The notes below the pieces were generated by a model, which had not been told where the DNA came from, searched no databases, and saw nothing but the letters and a program-made list of their open reading frames with translations. A DNA stretch of 64,000 nucleotides from Plazaster borealis (taxonomy: Eukaryota > Echinodermata > Asteroidea > Forcipulatida > Labidiasteridae): NCBI GenBank assembly GCA_021014325.1, contig CM037472.1, positions 34,620,234-34,684,233 on the forward strand. Reading direction: 5' to 3'. Every line of letters begins with the position of its first letter. The first letter of the stretch is position 1. Shown here one piece after another: positions 53,140 to 64,000 of the stretch. The position numbers and the translations under genes were made by a program.

Positions 53140-56100
53140 ATCAACAAGCTTTATAGTAATAATTATAAAGTATTTAACGTGTCTCATGCCACAGCCTCTC
53201 AAAGTGCACAGCTTGCCCAATAACGCAAGGCCAGTTGACAAGCATTGTAATCTATTCCACTTTGTGTCTCCTGCATCAGGGATAATGAACAGTTAAAATG
53301 ATTAACTACCCTCCACAGATGTATGGTTTACATGTAAATGGACAACCCTCATATTATTAGTTCATTAACCCTGAACGCAATGAACTTAATTTAAATGTGC
53401 GGTACACACACCTGTTCAGGTAATAAACATCCAGAGACTTGTTGTTATACAAATTGAGATTATTTGTAGACAAACTATGGTAATTTGTAGACAAACTGGC
53501 ACTATTTGCATACAAATTGAGATGATTTGTTTCTGCCTAACTTCAGCTTCACTTTGAAGTTTTCTTTTGATATATAAAATAGAGGTATTTGTTCTTTGTC
53601 GTTTCTACCACAAGAATGTCTTTTACATTAATGTGAATTTCAGAAGTGTTATACCATCGATCAAGTTATTAAACATCTTGAATCATCCACCAGTAATCCC
53701 AACACATTTTTTACAACTTTATTTTAATGGCAGCATGAGCTTTATTTTATTTATTATTTTTTTATTTACTGGTATTCACAGACAAAATGACCAAGAGCTG
53801 TAACTGAAAGGGTCACTAAACAATGATAAAAATAGCATTACAAGAAAAAAACAACTCACACACACTTTAGGGTCAAAGAGTAAAAAGTGAAAAATTTACA
53901 AAACCATTAAAATAAAACCTGATCTAGGAATAGCTTACACATTAACAAAATGTATTTCTAGCTTAATAATACATGTATGTGGCACCCAACTTCAAAAACA
54001 GGCACTTCTCAAAAATAGTGAAATCGCATTAAAGGGAAGGTATACGTTTGGTAATCACTCTTAAAATTAATGGCAATAAAAACCTACTTCCGGATTATTT
54101 TTCCTCCGGATTTTCGGTGATATCTCAAAAACGCGACCACTTTAAATTTTCACAAGTTTTGATTGTATATCTACATTTATATTGATAGGATAAAAACAAT
54201 CGAACCGTTCCAAAACCCAAAGGTATACTTACCCTTTAAAGCAACCAAAATATTTGTTAGTCTTGATATTAATGTGATGTGATGTCTCTTACATTTGAGA
54301 CATACTTACATAATGTAGGCTTTAATTTGGTGTTTTTTCACAGCTCTTAATCTCATCTATTAAATGAGCAAATAAAGCCAGTTTTGAGTTTTGGAAATAA
54401 GTGCTTGATTTTGGCATTTTGTGTCACATACATGTACACTGACAGTACGACACAGACATTATTCAACCATCTTACAAACTACCGTAAGACCCCACCCCCT
54501 TTCTCTGTAACAACCTGTCAGTTCATGGTTCATAGATTCGCAGTTCCAGCATCATTTCTTTTCTCAAGGGACAAAATCCTATCTTCTGTCTGTCTTAGTG
54601 AGATTAAATACGGGAGGAAATGGTGAATGCTTTTAACAGCTGTTCATGCACCGGATGAACAAATTTATTATTGAACAAATGGGCTTTGGACAAAAATTTG
54701 CTTAATATTGTTGTGCAAACTAGAAAAATCCGCCTGAGGGTACATGTATGTACATGTATTGTATGCACTTTTTCACTTTGTACGCTGTGATTGAACTTCA
54801 TATGAATGTTAATTCAAACACATCATAAGGCACTTGCAACAGACATCCAAGGTACTATGCATGTAAAATTTGATTCAAGCCACAACTACATGAACTTCCT
54901 GTACATTAATTTTGCTGGTTTTTTCCACTTTATTATTCTTGGACTTGTCTTTTTTTCCCCTTCTATTTACAAGTGGAAAGATCCAGTCAGGAATTGTGAA
55001 AAACTACCAGGTAAACATATTGATTTTGTCTGGTAAAACATTTTTTTTAAAGGTAGGGTTACTTTGGTAATGACCCCCTCCCCCTTAAAAATTGAGTAAT
55101 TTCTATCCGAAAGCTTACTTGTTATAAAGATGGTAATGGTAGTAAGCATCCTGTGAAATTATTTCGTCTGAAATTCCCCCGTTGATTAGAAGCCAATAAA
55201 AACATTTAAATCTGAGAAATCATTCATGCATGATTCTCTTCTCAGATTTCTGAGGGTTGGTTTCAGTTCCGGAATGCTGCTGCTGGTACACCTCGTGGAT
55301 GGATTTTACGTTCTTGTTAAATACCGTGACGGGTTTTTGCTTTTTTCTCATTTAGTAGACACTGTATTCAGCTAAAACTTTAACATGTGACTTTTATTGT
55401 ATCTTTCTTAATAATTTTGCCAATTTATTAGCCTTGTGTTGACAAAAAACCAATCTATGACCTTATCTTTAAAAGCTTTTACATACATGTATATATGTAC
55501 AGGGAAAAATGTTTTGAGAAAACGTGACAAAAATTGAAAATAAGTTTTTTGTACATGTAGGTCTGAAATATATCTCTTTTGTTAACACATCGCTAGCAAA
55601 TAAAACAGGAATAATTGATGAAAGTACACTAGTAGTATGTACTTTGATGTAGACATGACATTTTGCCTGTACGTGTGCAAGCAAGGCAAGGGTTTTGTTT
55701 GTCTTTTGTATAATCGCAAACACTTGTGCGGGCACATTTTTTACATGATATACGACACATAGTTTTAGATATTTAATAGAGTGTACATGCATGTTACATT
55801 GAAACAGTATGGGTGTACATTTGAGTGTGTACTACCCTGATTTTATTTTCACAAGCTACACGTAGAGATTATTTGTAGGAAAAGTGAGTTCACTTTGAGG
55901 TCATTGCATAAACAAAATCGTCTCCAGTCACGTAAATCATAATGTGACGCTCAAATAAGCGACCCCAGTGCACTGTACAAGACGTGCAGGATTAAATGAT
56001 AACGACATTAACCCCGTAACTTAAACTCATTAACTCTGGTTTGTTTGGAAACTGTTATGATCCCCTCTCATAGCACCAAATAAACACTAGTCTTCCCTCA

Positions 56101-57430
56101 CGGTAACATGTCCAGATGATAATCTCCCTTAGCGCCACAGTATGTTCTAATGAAATTACCTGGGAGCGTTTTAGGCTCCAGTACACGTAGCGTGGGTGAA
56201 AGTGAACTTGATTGCGGCCTGATGATGCCGAGACGAAGAGTGGCCCAGGGGACCTTCTTCTTCTCAATCACTTATTTGAGGAGATATGGTTAAGAGGAAA
56301 CGGGGAGAAAAAACGCAGGGGGAGACGGGAAGTCAACGACATCATGATGAATGAGGGGGAAACAATGTATGCTATTACATGTAAAGGCGGATAACATCCT
56401 GCGTAGGGTGTACATGTACATCCATGTACACTGTACTCTTGTAATGACCCTTGCCATTGACTTCAAATTGATACAGACTTGTTTTTAGAGCAAACGGGAC
56501 TCAATCCTCTTCGATCAGTCAAGATAATGTACCCAGCAGAATGACTTAATGCTATCAATGTTCTATTTAATGGAGAAATGGCTTACTGTGTCTTATATTC
56601 CGGAAATAAATGCAGCCATGTTTGCTTTGAAGTGTGCTCACATTCGTACTTCCATTAGCAGTGTGTAGTTGAACGATTTTTCAAAATCACTCAAGTGACA
56701 GGTCTTTGAAATGTGACGTGTACTCTTGTGTACGTCATTGCAGGTGTGTGTGTGTGTAGCATACAATACAATGGATCTTCGTTATATTAAATGAGTACAA
56801 ATCAATGTTCATTTAAGCTGATTTCATTGTATTTTGTTTTAAAAAAAATTGACGTCGTTGGTCTCGCCAGGAATTGACGTACAGTGCACCCCAGCCAAAA
56901 CTTCTTGTTTGGAGAAAATTACGATTGAAGTTAAACTATTTTTCAAACTGCTGTTTGAGAGACTGATTACAATTTTTTTAATATAAATTATATTCACTTT
57001 TAATAAATATGTTTTAATATCTATAAAGCTGACTTCTTCATTATGTCATAAGTACAGAACTGTCAATGTGTTTTCAATCATGCAACTGTTTTGATAAGTT
57101 ATTATTTCCTAAACACTTCATGAGAACGAAAAACGAGATTTGCACGTAGAGCGCTTTGTTTTAAAACCAATGCATACATCGCTTCTTGAAAAACGCTTAA
57201 CTTCAATAGCTCAACAGATACGACACTTGGTGAAAGTGGCACTGTGCCAGTGCCATGTGCTTCGAGGGATAAAATAGCGTATCGTGATAGGTCACTTCGT
57301 TACAAAACTATTACGCGTTAGGTCCTAAAACTTTATTTTTAATTTTTAAACCATACGCCAGTTCGTGGCACGACCGACGATGTGCTTAAAATCAACTTGA
57401 AGACAACTTTTACACCAGCACAAGTGCCAA
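53140..57430. other. unassigned region
   Basis: Short direct repeats of TTTGTAGACAAACT at 53455-53520, the MITE 54029-54239, a hairpin AATCTGAGAA/TTCTCAGATT at 55210-55249 inside MITE-like sequence, and otherwise AT-rich DNA. A short open segment at 54978-55011 with acceptor and donor look-alikes is not convincing. Confidence 0.45.
54029..54239. mobile_element. TTAA MITE, T2-type ends
   Basis: TTAAAGGGAAGGTATACG and the right end GTATACTTACCCTTTAA. The start fits the T2 consensus TTAAAGGRR described for Xenopus. Confidence 0.7.
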
Positions 57431-57435
57431 CTTTG

Positions 57436-57834
57436 GCGTGACGTGGCTGAGCGGATACAAATGTAAGAGCACCGGGCTCAAGCTCTGGTGTTTTTGATCA
57501 GCAGAGTGTGGGTTTAAGTCCCGTTCGTGACACTTGTGTCCTTGAGCAAGACACTTAACCATTATTGCTGCGTCCTTCGGATGGGACGTAAAGCCATAGG
57601 TCCCGTGTGCTGTGTAATGCGCGTAAAAGAACCAAGTACACTTATCGTAAAGAGAAGGGGTTCGCCCCGGTGTTCCTGGTTTGATTGGCTGCATATTGCG
57701 CCACAGCACCTTGTAAACCATTACATGGTGCTATGTAAAGGAATAGGTCTCATACTTCAGGACAAATACTGAATGTTGGAGCGCCATGAGCGTCACTGAG
57801 TGACGGATTTGAGCGCTATATTATTATTTTTTTA
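57436..57834 (+). mobile_element. full-length SINE (family A) with class II tRNA head
   Basis: A box TGGCTGAGCGG (Leu/Ser-type), B box region GGGTTTAAGTCCCG, the GACACTTGTGTCCTTGAGC block, a long body (GTAAAGCCATAGGTCCCGTG), and a 3' end GAGCGCTATATTATTATT that resembles LINE tails. Most complete SINE of the window. Confidence 0.8.
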
Positions 57835-58439
57835 ATGGTCTGCACAACATTTGTAATTTAGAGTGAAAATGTAAATGTTCACAGATTTGCACATAACTTA
57901 ATACATGGTACATGTATGATGATGGTCATGGTGGGAAACTTCCCTTATTTTCGCCTGAAATGCCCTATTTTTAAAAAAATAAGTAAAACAATTTGTTTTG
58001 ATTTTGTGAGTCCAGAACTCCAGAATAGTTTACTATTTGCTTGGGACTTCAATGACCGATTGAGCTTAAACTTTCACAGGTTAAAGAGTGCAACTCCATG
58101 TTCATTTAAACTTTCTATGTTCCATACTGTAAAAAAGGAAAGCTTAGACATGTATTTTGATTTAAATAAATACAATCTATACATGTACATATGAGATCAG
58201 CTGGAATACAACTTTTGCAACACCACCACTGCCAACTTTAAGTAACTAAAAGTAAACTTTTAAAAAAAAAATATAAAAAAAAATTAAAAACCCATCATTT
58301 CAATATTTATGGTTATTGCCAATCTGAATTAACGACTTTACAACAGCAGCAAAATCATCCTCCCGAGAATTCTTCCTAGAAACTCCCTCCATCCTGTGTT
58401 GACAGAGGGGTTGAACGTACAAGTACTAGGTAGACTACG

Positions 58440-59012
58440 TTAAAGGGTATACTTTTGGTGTCAAAGACCAGTATCCTCACAGTATCCCAATGTACAATGT
58501 ATGTATAAAATAATAAACTGAAAACTTGGGCTCAATTGGTCTTCGAAGTTGCAAGAAATAATGAAAAAAACCCAAAGTACCCTTGTTGCAAAGAACTGTG
58601 TGTTTTCAGATGCATGAGAAATGCTTCATGCCTGAAGCCTTTTTCAGATTCAAATTTGGTGGTGGAAAATTACTTCTTTGTCTAAAACTACATTACCTCA
58701 TGGGGGGTCATTTCTAACAATGTTTTATAATATCAACAACTCTCCAGTGCTCTTTACCAAGTAAGTTTTTAGGTTACACCCCTATGTTCCGACACCCTTA
58801 TGTTCCGACACCCCTATGTTCCGACAACCCTGGTGTATTTTCCTATTCCTAACCCTAACCCTAATCCTAACCCTAACCCTAACCCTAACCCTATGTAAAT
58901 CATGAGGGGGTTATCGGAATATAGGGGTGTCGGAATATACATGTAGAGCAGTCACCAGTTTTTATGGTCATTAATTTTTGGAGTAATTTCCAAAGGTTTA
59001 CCCTGCCTTTAA
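58440..59012. mobile_element. TTAA MITE interrupted by the telomere-like element
   Basis: TTAAAGGGTATACTTTTGG ... CCCTGCCTTTAA; the body is continuous once 58771-58956 and one AGTTTTT are removed. Central hairpin variant GCTTCATGCCTGAAGC. Confidence 0.78.
58771..58956. mobile_element. TIR element with telomere-like core, compact copy
   Basis: AGGTTACACCCCTATGTTCC left end, GAGCAGTCACC right end, AGTTTTT duplicated on both sides (58764-58770, 58957-58963). Core is a run of about seven CCTAAC/CCCTAA units. Three left units and two right units of the ATGTTCCGACACCCCT type face each other. Confidence 0.8.
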
Positions 59013-59367
59013 GATTTGTTGACATTATTTAGTATGTTTAGTATGTTTAATACGCTGGCTGTTTGGCCATATGCATCATTACACCTGATAGAAAGGCTAA
59101 ACCTAATCTTAAATATTGCATTTATTTTGGAGACTTTATAGATGATCCGGAATAAGCCGCCCATTCATTTTTAATGGTTGTTCAAAATGATGTTTATGCC
59201 TGACCTGTTTTAATGAGCTTCACTTAATGGATAAATTGATTAAAAACTGTTCACTTGTTTCAAAACAAGGTCCAGCTTTTAAAAGCAGGTAGTAGTAGAG
59301 TTTCATTGTACATGTTGTACATGTATTTGTACACAAAATAAAAAGTTGTTGTCAAAAAAGCAGACCT

Positions 59368-59520
59368 AGCATTTCATCTTTGAGAGGGCAGGGCCATTTT
59401 CATTTTGTAAAGGCACTTCCATTGGGAAATCTTAAAGTCTATGGGTAACTTTTGAAGGGGCTCCAAGGCCAAGACCAGGGGCAACAGAGGCCAATGCCTC
59501 TGTGTATTTCAAGGCCTGAG
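59368..59520. repeat. interspersed 150-bp repeat, copy 3 (inverted)
   Basis: ATTTCATCTTTGAGAGGGCA to ATTTCAAGGCCTGAG; reverse of the copies at 5847 and 23547. Confidence 0.7.
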
Positions 59521-60542
59521 AAGGCATTTCTTAGTCATTTCTCAGACCCTGCACTGTGCAAGCCACCATCATGAGGTGTATTTGGGGTTGGAGCGTATAA
59601 TTAAAATTGACAGTATTGATTTGTTTATGTAATGCTTGGTTGATTTTGGTCACACACTTCCACAGTGGCAAGTTTCAACCACTTCATTTCAAAAACAAAG
59701 GCTCTACATTGTAAGTCTTTCATTTTTTTAATGAATTTTTACAGTGGGTGAAATGCATAGTAATTGTATTGTTGATCTACAATACAAGTAGGTGTTTTAT
59801 TTGTAAATGTTAGGTGTTTTTTTGTTTAAGTAAATGTTTTAAAGTCAGTCAAATTAGACTCCAGTTGAATAGACTGTGCAAGTCTTGCACGTATCGAAAG
59901 CGAGAAAACAACTGGAACGAAGACTATATTTTTCTGTGAATTTAAATCTTCTTTTTATACAAAACTCTTGAAAATAAAAATACCCATAGCAACTTGTTAT
60001 AAATACAATTTCAATCTGTATATAATACAAATAATTTGTTAACATTAACATTGAAACAAAATTGAAACCCAAAACATAACAAAATTATTACTTTTTGTTT
60101 ACATTTAAAATCAAATTTACAGAAATTAACTCAAAACAAAACCATTTAAAGACCAACTGTAGAACTGTAGCTAGTTTTTCAAAACCTTGATACTTGGGCC
60201 TTATTTTTTTATCGATAATAACGCAAAATTCAGAAGTGTTAAAATATCAAAATTACAATTATATGATAAACAAACACATTATAAACAAGTTAAAATAGCA
60301 TTCTGGTAAAATTGTTTTTGCTCAAGAATTTTTTTTGCTCAAAAAATGCTCCGAATTGCACTTTATTTAGAGCTTTTAAAACCAAACATAAACATCAAGT
60401 AAAAACATTCCGAGGACCTTGTTTCAAATTCAGCATGCTTCAGCCAAACTTACAAAACTTTGGCCCAACAGTCTCGAAGAATCATGAGGAGAACCATTGA
60501 CGTACATGGAATTGTAAATAAACACAAAATTAATATTGTGTG

Positions 60543-60765
60543 TTATTTAATTGGACCAGTAATTAACCATTCAAAATGGTGAGGTTTTGACTGCTGATAG
60601 GTGTTCTTGCTGCCTGGGGTTGAGGGTGTTGGCGGGGGATGATGGATTGGAAGGTGAGGGGGTGTCATTTCTTCCTCGTCCTTCAAAATCAATTGAAGCC
60701 TATGACGTACTAATAGACTTTCGGAGGATTTAGATGATCTCGAACGGAGTAGTAAAGGTATGCAG
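60543..60765 (-). CDS. possible last exon of a minus-strand membrane protein
   Basis: On the minus strand an acceptor CCCATCTCAG precedes 74 open codons ending at a TAA: a basic Ser-rich stretch (LLLRSRSSKSSESLLVRHR), then KDEEEMTPPH and a Pro-rich tail (HHPPPTPSTPG). The composition is that of a cytoplasmic tail. An AATAAA on the same strand lies at about 60361-60366. It would be phase 2 with respect to the candidate exon at 60891-61009. No homology is recognised. Confidence 0.33.
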
Positions 60766-60890
60766 CTGAGATGGGTTTTTTTTTCCCCTTCAAAAATGAC
60801 ATTACAAAATAATGAAAAAGTCATTAAAAAAATGAGGGCAAGTTCATGGTCACAATTCTGAAACTAATTGAAATTTGCTGTTTGATGTAC

Positions 60891-61009
60891 AGGTAGGCCG
60901 TGCTGACGGCCCAAATCATGTCAATAATTACAATGACAGCGATGGGTATGAACAAGATAATAACCTCATGCATGCAGTATCTCACGATCAATATTTCCCG
61001 TAATTTAGT
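60891..61009 (-). CDS. possible transmembrane exon upstream of the 60.5-kb tail exon
   Basis: On the minus strand, acceptor TGACTGAGCAG (with a branch-like CTGAC) is followed by an open frame encoding KLREILIVRYCMHE and a strongly hydrophobic segment (VIILFIPIAVIVII), then DMIWAVSTAYL. Using the donor CT|GTACAT it ends in phase 2 and joins the tail exon in frame across an intron of about 125 bp. The donor is weak and the intron short, so this is tentative. Confidence 0.25.
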
Positions 61010-61226
61010 CTGCTCAGTCAGCTTTATACATGTACGTGTTCCTGTTTCATTCATAGTATTTACCCCAATTCTGGGTCTGAATTAAATTGTGCTGTCAAGA
61101 CAATTTTCCAGCGAGACACACATTTTTTCAGGGAGATACATGTACATGTAGTACTGTGTACTTTAAATGTTCAAATAAAGTTGGATCTCTGCGTGATAGT
61201 ACTTGTTGTGAGGGTTGCAAAAGGCA

Positions 61227-62024
61227 TTACCGTAATCTGACTTTCGAAGGTACAAAAAAGTCGCTGCGTCTTATCTTCCGGTGCGCCTTATCTGATTTCG
61301 ATTGAGTTCATTGTTATGATTACAATGTGAAATCGTACATTTATACTGCAAAATAGTTCCTTTACTTAGTCCAGGGTAATTCTGCATGTCACATTTTGCT
61401 TAAAATAAAACCTAAACCGTTCACATTTTTGACGAAACTTACTGAAGAATGAAGTCACTGGCCCATGCGAATGAGCGACGATCAATGCATGCTGCACACA
61501 GTACACAGCTGTATCACATGACAGGTACTAGTCTTTATTCAACAAGTCGTTTTTTAAGAAAGCGCCCTCTAGCGTTCGTTGGTTCTTGTATGTATTGTAG
61601 TATTAAAAAAAGCTAGATAGCAAAGACTAGCAGCCAATTCATTGGGAAACGTTGGGAAAACGTTTATCTGCGCGCGCTCGTTGTGTAAAATGAAAAACTG
61701 TAAAGCTATGGTTTTAGAAAATAGTCTTAAAACGAACATGGACAAAATAATAATGAAAAAATAGCAGTGATGTTTTACTCGTCTTTGTGATTATAAAATT
61801 ACGATCCCTTTTGCGCTATGGTAAGTGTGCTTATACCATCACAATGACCCCTATATGTGTTGATGTACAAGCAGTATGTGACTTCGCGAGCGTGTATAAT
61901 GTTAAAGATTATTGCGCCTTGTGCGGCGGGGCGCCTTATCTGATAATCTTTTAATCTTATTTTGGTAATTTGAGGTACAGCGCCTTATGCGCCGAGCGCC
62001 TTATCCGCAGGAAATTACGGTAAT
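61227..62024. mobile_element. 800-bp TIR element with TTACCGTAAT ends
   Basis: ATTACCGTAATCTGAC left end and GAAATTACGGTAAT right end, with GCGCCTTAT repeated near both ends (61280, 61932, 61980, 61998). Interior AT-rich without a transposase. Confidence 0.6.
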
Positions 62025-63102
62025 TGAAGGTTGATTTGAATTGAATTAACACACAAACACTAGTGTGTGAACACCTGCAATCTGGAACCTCCTATTGTCC
62101 CCTTTTTTGTTTGTACTGTAACTTTTTGGCAACAGCTTCCATTGGTTTTTTACCCACCCAGGGACCCTAATGCTCTCTTTTGTTATAGGTCCCTGGTTTG
62201 AATGTATATCTAGCACAATGTGTGTGTCACAAATGCTCCCTGGGCAGCTGGTTCCCAATGTCATTGCTGCTCATAGCACTAATGTTTTCACATACTGTAC
62301 ATACTACAGTCACCAGTCTTAAAGGGAAGTTTGGTAAGGCCAAAAAAAAAAATACCAGTTGATCGTCCTGATTTTTCCAAAAAGAGGAGGATGAGGGCCT
62401 TTTTATTTTTTTTATTTTTTTTTCCAAGAAGGCCGCCAAGTATTTCAATTCAAACAGACCACCTATTCTTCAGTTTTTACTCTGAAAAACCGTGTTCAGA
62501 TTCAGAAGACGCCACACGAGATGCGTGGGTCAGCAACTATAGAGGTTTGAAACAAACAGTAGGCTCCAATTACCAAATGTGTACGATGCCTTTAAGTGAC
62601 TGAGGCTGTGGCTGTTGGTTGCAACATCAATGTTGAAGAATAGGACTTTTTAGACATGTTAGAAGCCATCAATTCTGACATGGCTTAATATTGGATTCTT
62701 AAGTTACACATGAGTATCAAGTCGTAATTAAACACAAGGCTGAAATTTGTCTATCCCATGAAAGACAAGAGCTTGTGCTCTTTGTAGAGTAAAAGGAACA
62801 CACAGGGCTAAATTTCATAGTGCTGCATCAACAGACGGACTTCATGAGCACAGAAATGCTTGCCACAGTACCATATAGAAGTGTCTGTTGTTTTTAATGG
62901 ATTCCCGCTAAGTTTTGCTTCACATAACAATTTGTTGAGCAGTACTTTCTACCTTGTCTGCCTTGAAATTTGTCCGAGGATATTGGGCTTAGGGTATAAT
63001 CTAAACACAGCCTGCAAGTTTTTTCCTTCCGGACTCAAAAAGTGAGATGAGATTCAAAATTGGCATATACGTACGAGCATTGCGTACATGTAGCTGGGAG
63101 GG

Positions 63103-63531
63103 GCTCAATTTCACGAGTCGCTAACATCCATCTAATGATGAGTTAGCCAATGAATCAATCTTTAATTGCTTACTAAGATGTGGTGTCACAATACAAATCA
63201 CTATGGTGATGTTTATGCACATCTTAACTAAAGATAAGGCCTTTTCACACTAGAACAAGCTCCAATTCGAAAGCTACACAGTTCAAATTCACTCTGCTTC
63301 CGCACCGCCTCACGCAAAGCAACTTTTAATTGCTGCATGACTGCACGTGTAATTCTCTACAAGGGTCAAAAACCCTCAACCCACCTCCCTAGCATGAGTG
63401 CTCTTCACCGGTCAGTGCGGGATTAAAATGTTGTTGTGTGAAAAGGTCAGAATCCAAACTAACACTGCTGGCCAGCACAAAGATTTTGTCTGTGTGTGAA
63501 AAGACCGTCAGTGCTTTGTGAAATCAAGACC
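63103..63531. mobile_element. MITE (TTTGTGAAATC family) containing another MITE
   Basis: Outer ends CTCAATTTCACGAGTCGCTA and AGTGCTTTGTGAAATCAAGA. The inner element, about 63237-63506, has AAGGCCTTTTCACAC / GTGTGAAAAGACC ends. Confidence 0.6.
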
Positions 63532-63623
63532 TGAACATACAGCAATGGATTTTACTATTGAAGCACGACATTACTGCAGACACTATAGAGCTTTTTAATG
63601 GTCCCTAGTGATAATGGTCCATA

Positions 63624-63766
63624 CAGGGCTAGAATTGTTGGGGACAATCCATAAGACCACAGGGCTTGTCATTTTAAAGTTTTACCGAAACAGAAATTGA
63701 CTTAACTGGCTTGACGCTTGAAATCACTGGCCTGGGCCGGCGGTCCAGTGTTAAATTTGATCCCTG
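63624..63766. mobile_element. short CAGGGC-ended (hAT-like) MITE
   Basis: CAGGGCTAGAATTGTTGGG ... GTGTTAAATTTGATCCCTG. The interior CACTGGCC...GGTCCAGTG also appears at 18860-18915. Confidence 0.55.
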
Positions 63767-64000
63767 CCATAGTTTCTTGTTACAGTATAAACCATTTTAT
63801 CTAATCATTCTTTACCCTCTGCCAACTGCACTTTTCTTCCCTTATGTATAAACTTCATACAGAAAGCATGTCGTTCATTTCAGCTGTTGGAGACAACAGT
63901 ATGGAACAGGTGGTCTCTGGCTGTTGATTAACTATATGTGGACCCTCTTCATCTTGGAGTGTGACGGCCAGCCAGATTGTTCTGCTCTCCTCATCCTATA

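Noticed and set aside
54978..55011. Short exon between TTTACAAG and GTAAAC
   Set aside because: 34 bp; the frame fitting the signal-peptide exon hits a stop unless another acceptor is used.
63884..64000. Exon running off the window end (frame with LECDGQPDC)
   Set aside because: An acceptor is present and one frame is open, but its phase does not fit the 50.65-kb exon and the sequence is not clearly protein-like.

Overview
This is eukaryotic (metazoan) DNA: AT-rich, intron-dominated, with GT-AG splice sites, one class II tRNA gene and very dense interspersed repeats. The mix of tRNA-derived SINEs, an (ATT)n-tailed L2/CR1-like LINE, TTAA-flanked MITEs, Harbinger-like MITEs and YY1/ETS promoter motifs fits an invertebrate deuterostome, most probably an echinoderm. 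The lineage is an inference; no species marker was found.

From 273 to about 42045 on the + strand lies one multi-exon gene. I reconstructed 16 coding exons whose splice phases agree at every junction, giving a 709-residue helical-repeat (HEAT/ARM-like) protein that I cannot name. Exons are 71 to 304 bp and introns run up to about 8 kb. The last junction has two possible acceptors 13 nt apart that give different C-termini, and a phase-compatible extra terminal exon lies at 30880-31008.

The introns form a nested mobile-element landscape: SINE families with tRNA heads; Harbinger-like MITEs with a CTG/CAG target duplication; TTAA-flanked T2/Kolobok-like MITEs; a 950-bp TTAA element carrying a broken THAP domain; a Mutator-like element with roughly 110-bp inverted repeats and a 9-bp duplication; a 1.3-kb hAT-like element; a LINE inserted head-to-head into an older LINE; a MITE with telomere-like repeats at its centre; and two large intronic arrays (16-bp and 85-bp units).

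From 42 kb to 64 kb no complete gene can be read. At 48549-48630 (minus) is an intact tRNA-Ser(GCU). About 120 bp upstream of its 5' end, facing away, is a tandem ETS-motif promoter (48751-48780) with a probable untranslated first exon. At 50650-50712 a small exon encodes a signal-peptide-like N-terminus, probably of the same gene, whose remaining exons were not found. At 60.5-61.0 kb on the minus strand there is a possible two-exon C-terminus of a membrane protein. The rest is repeats and unassigned sequence.
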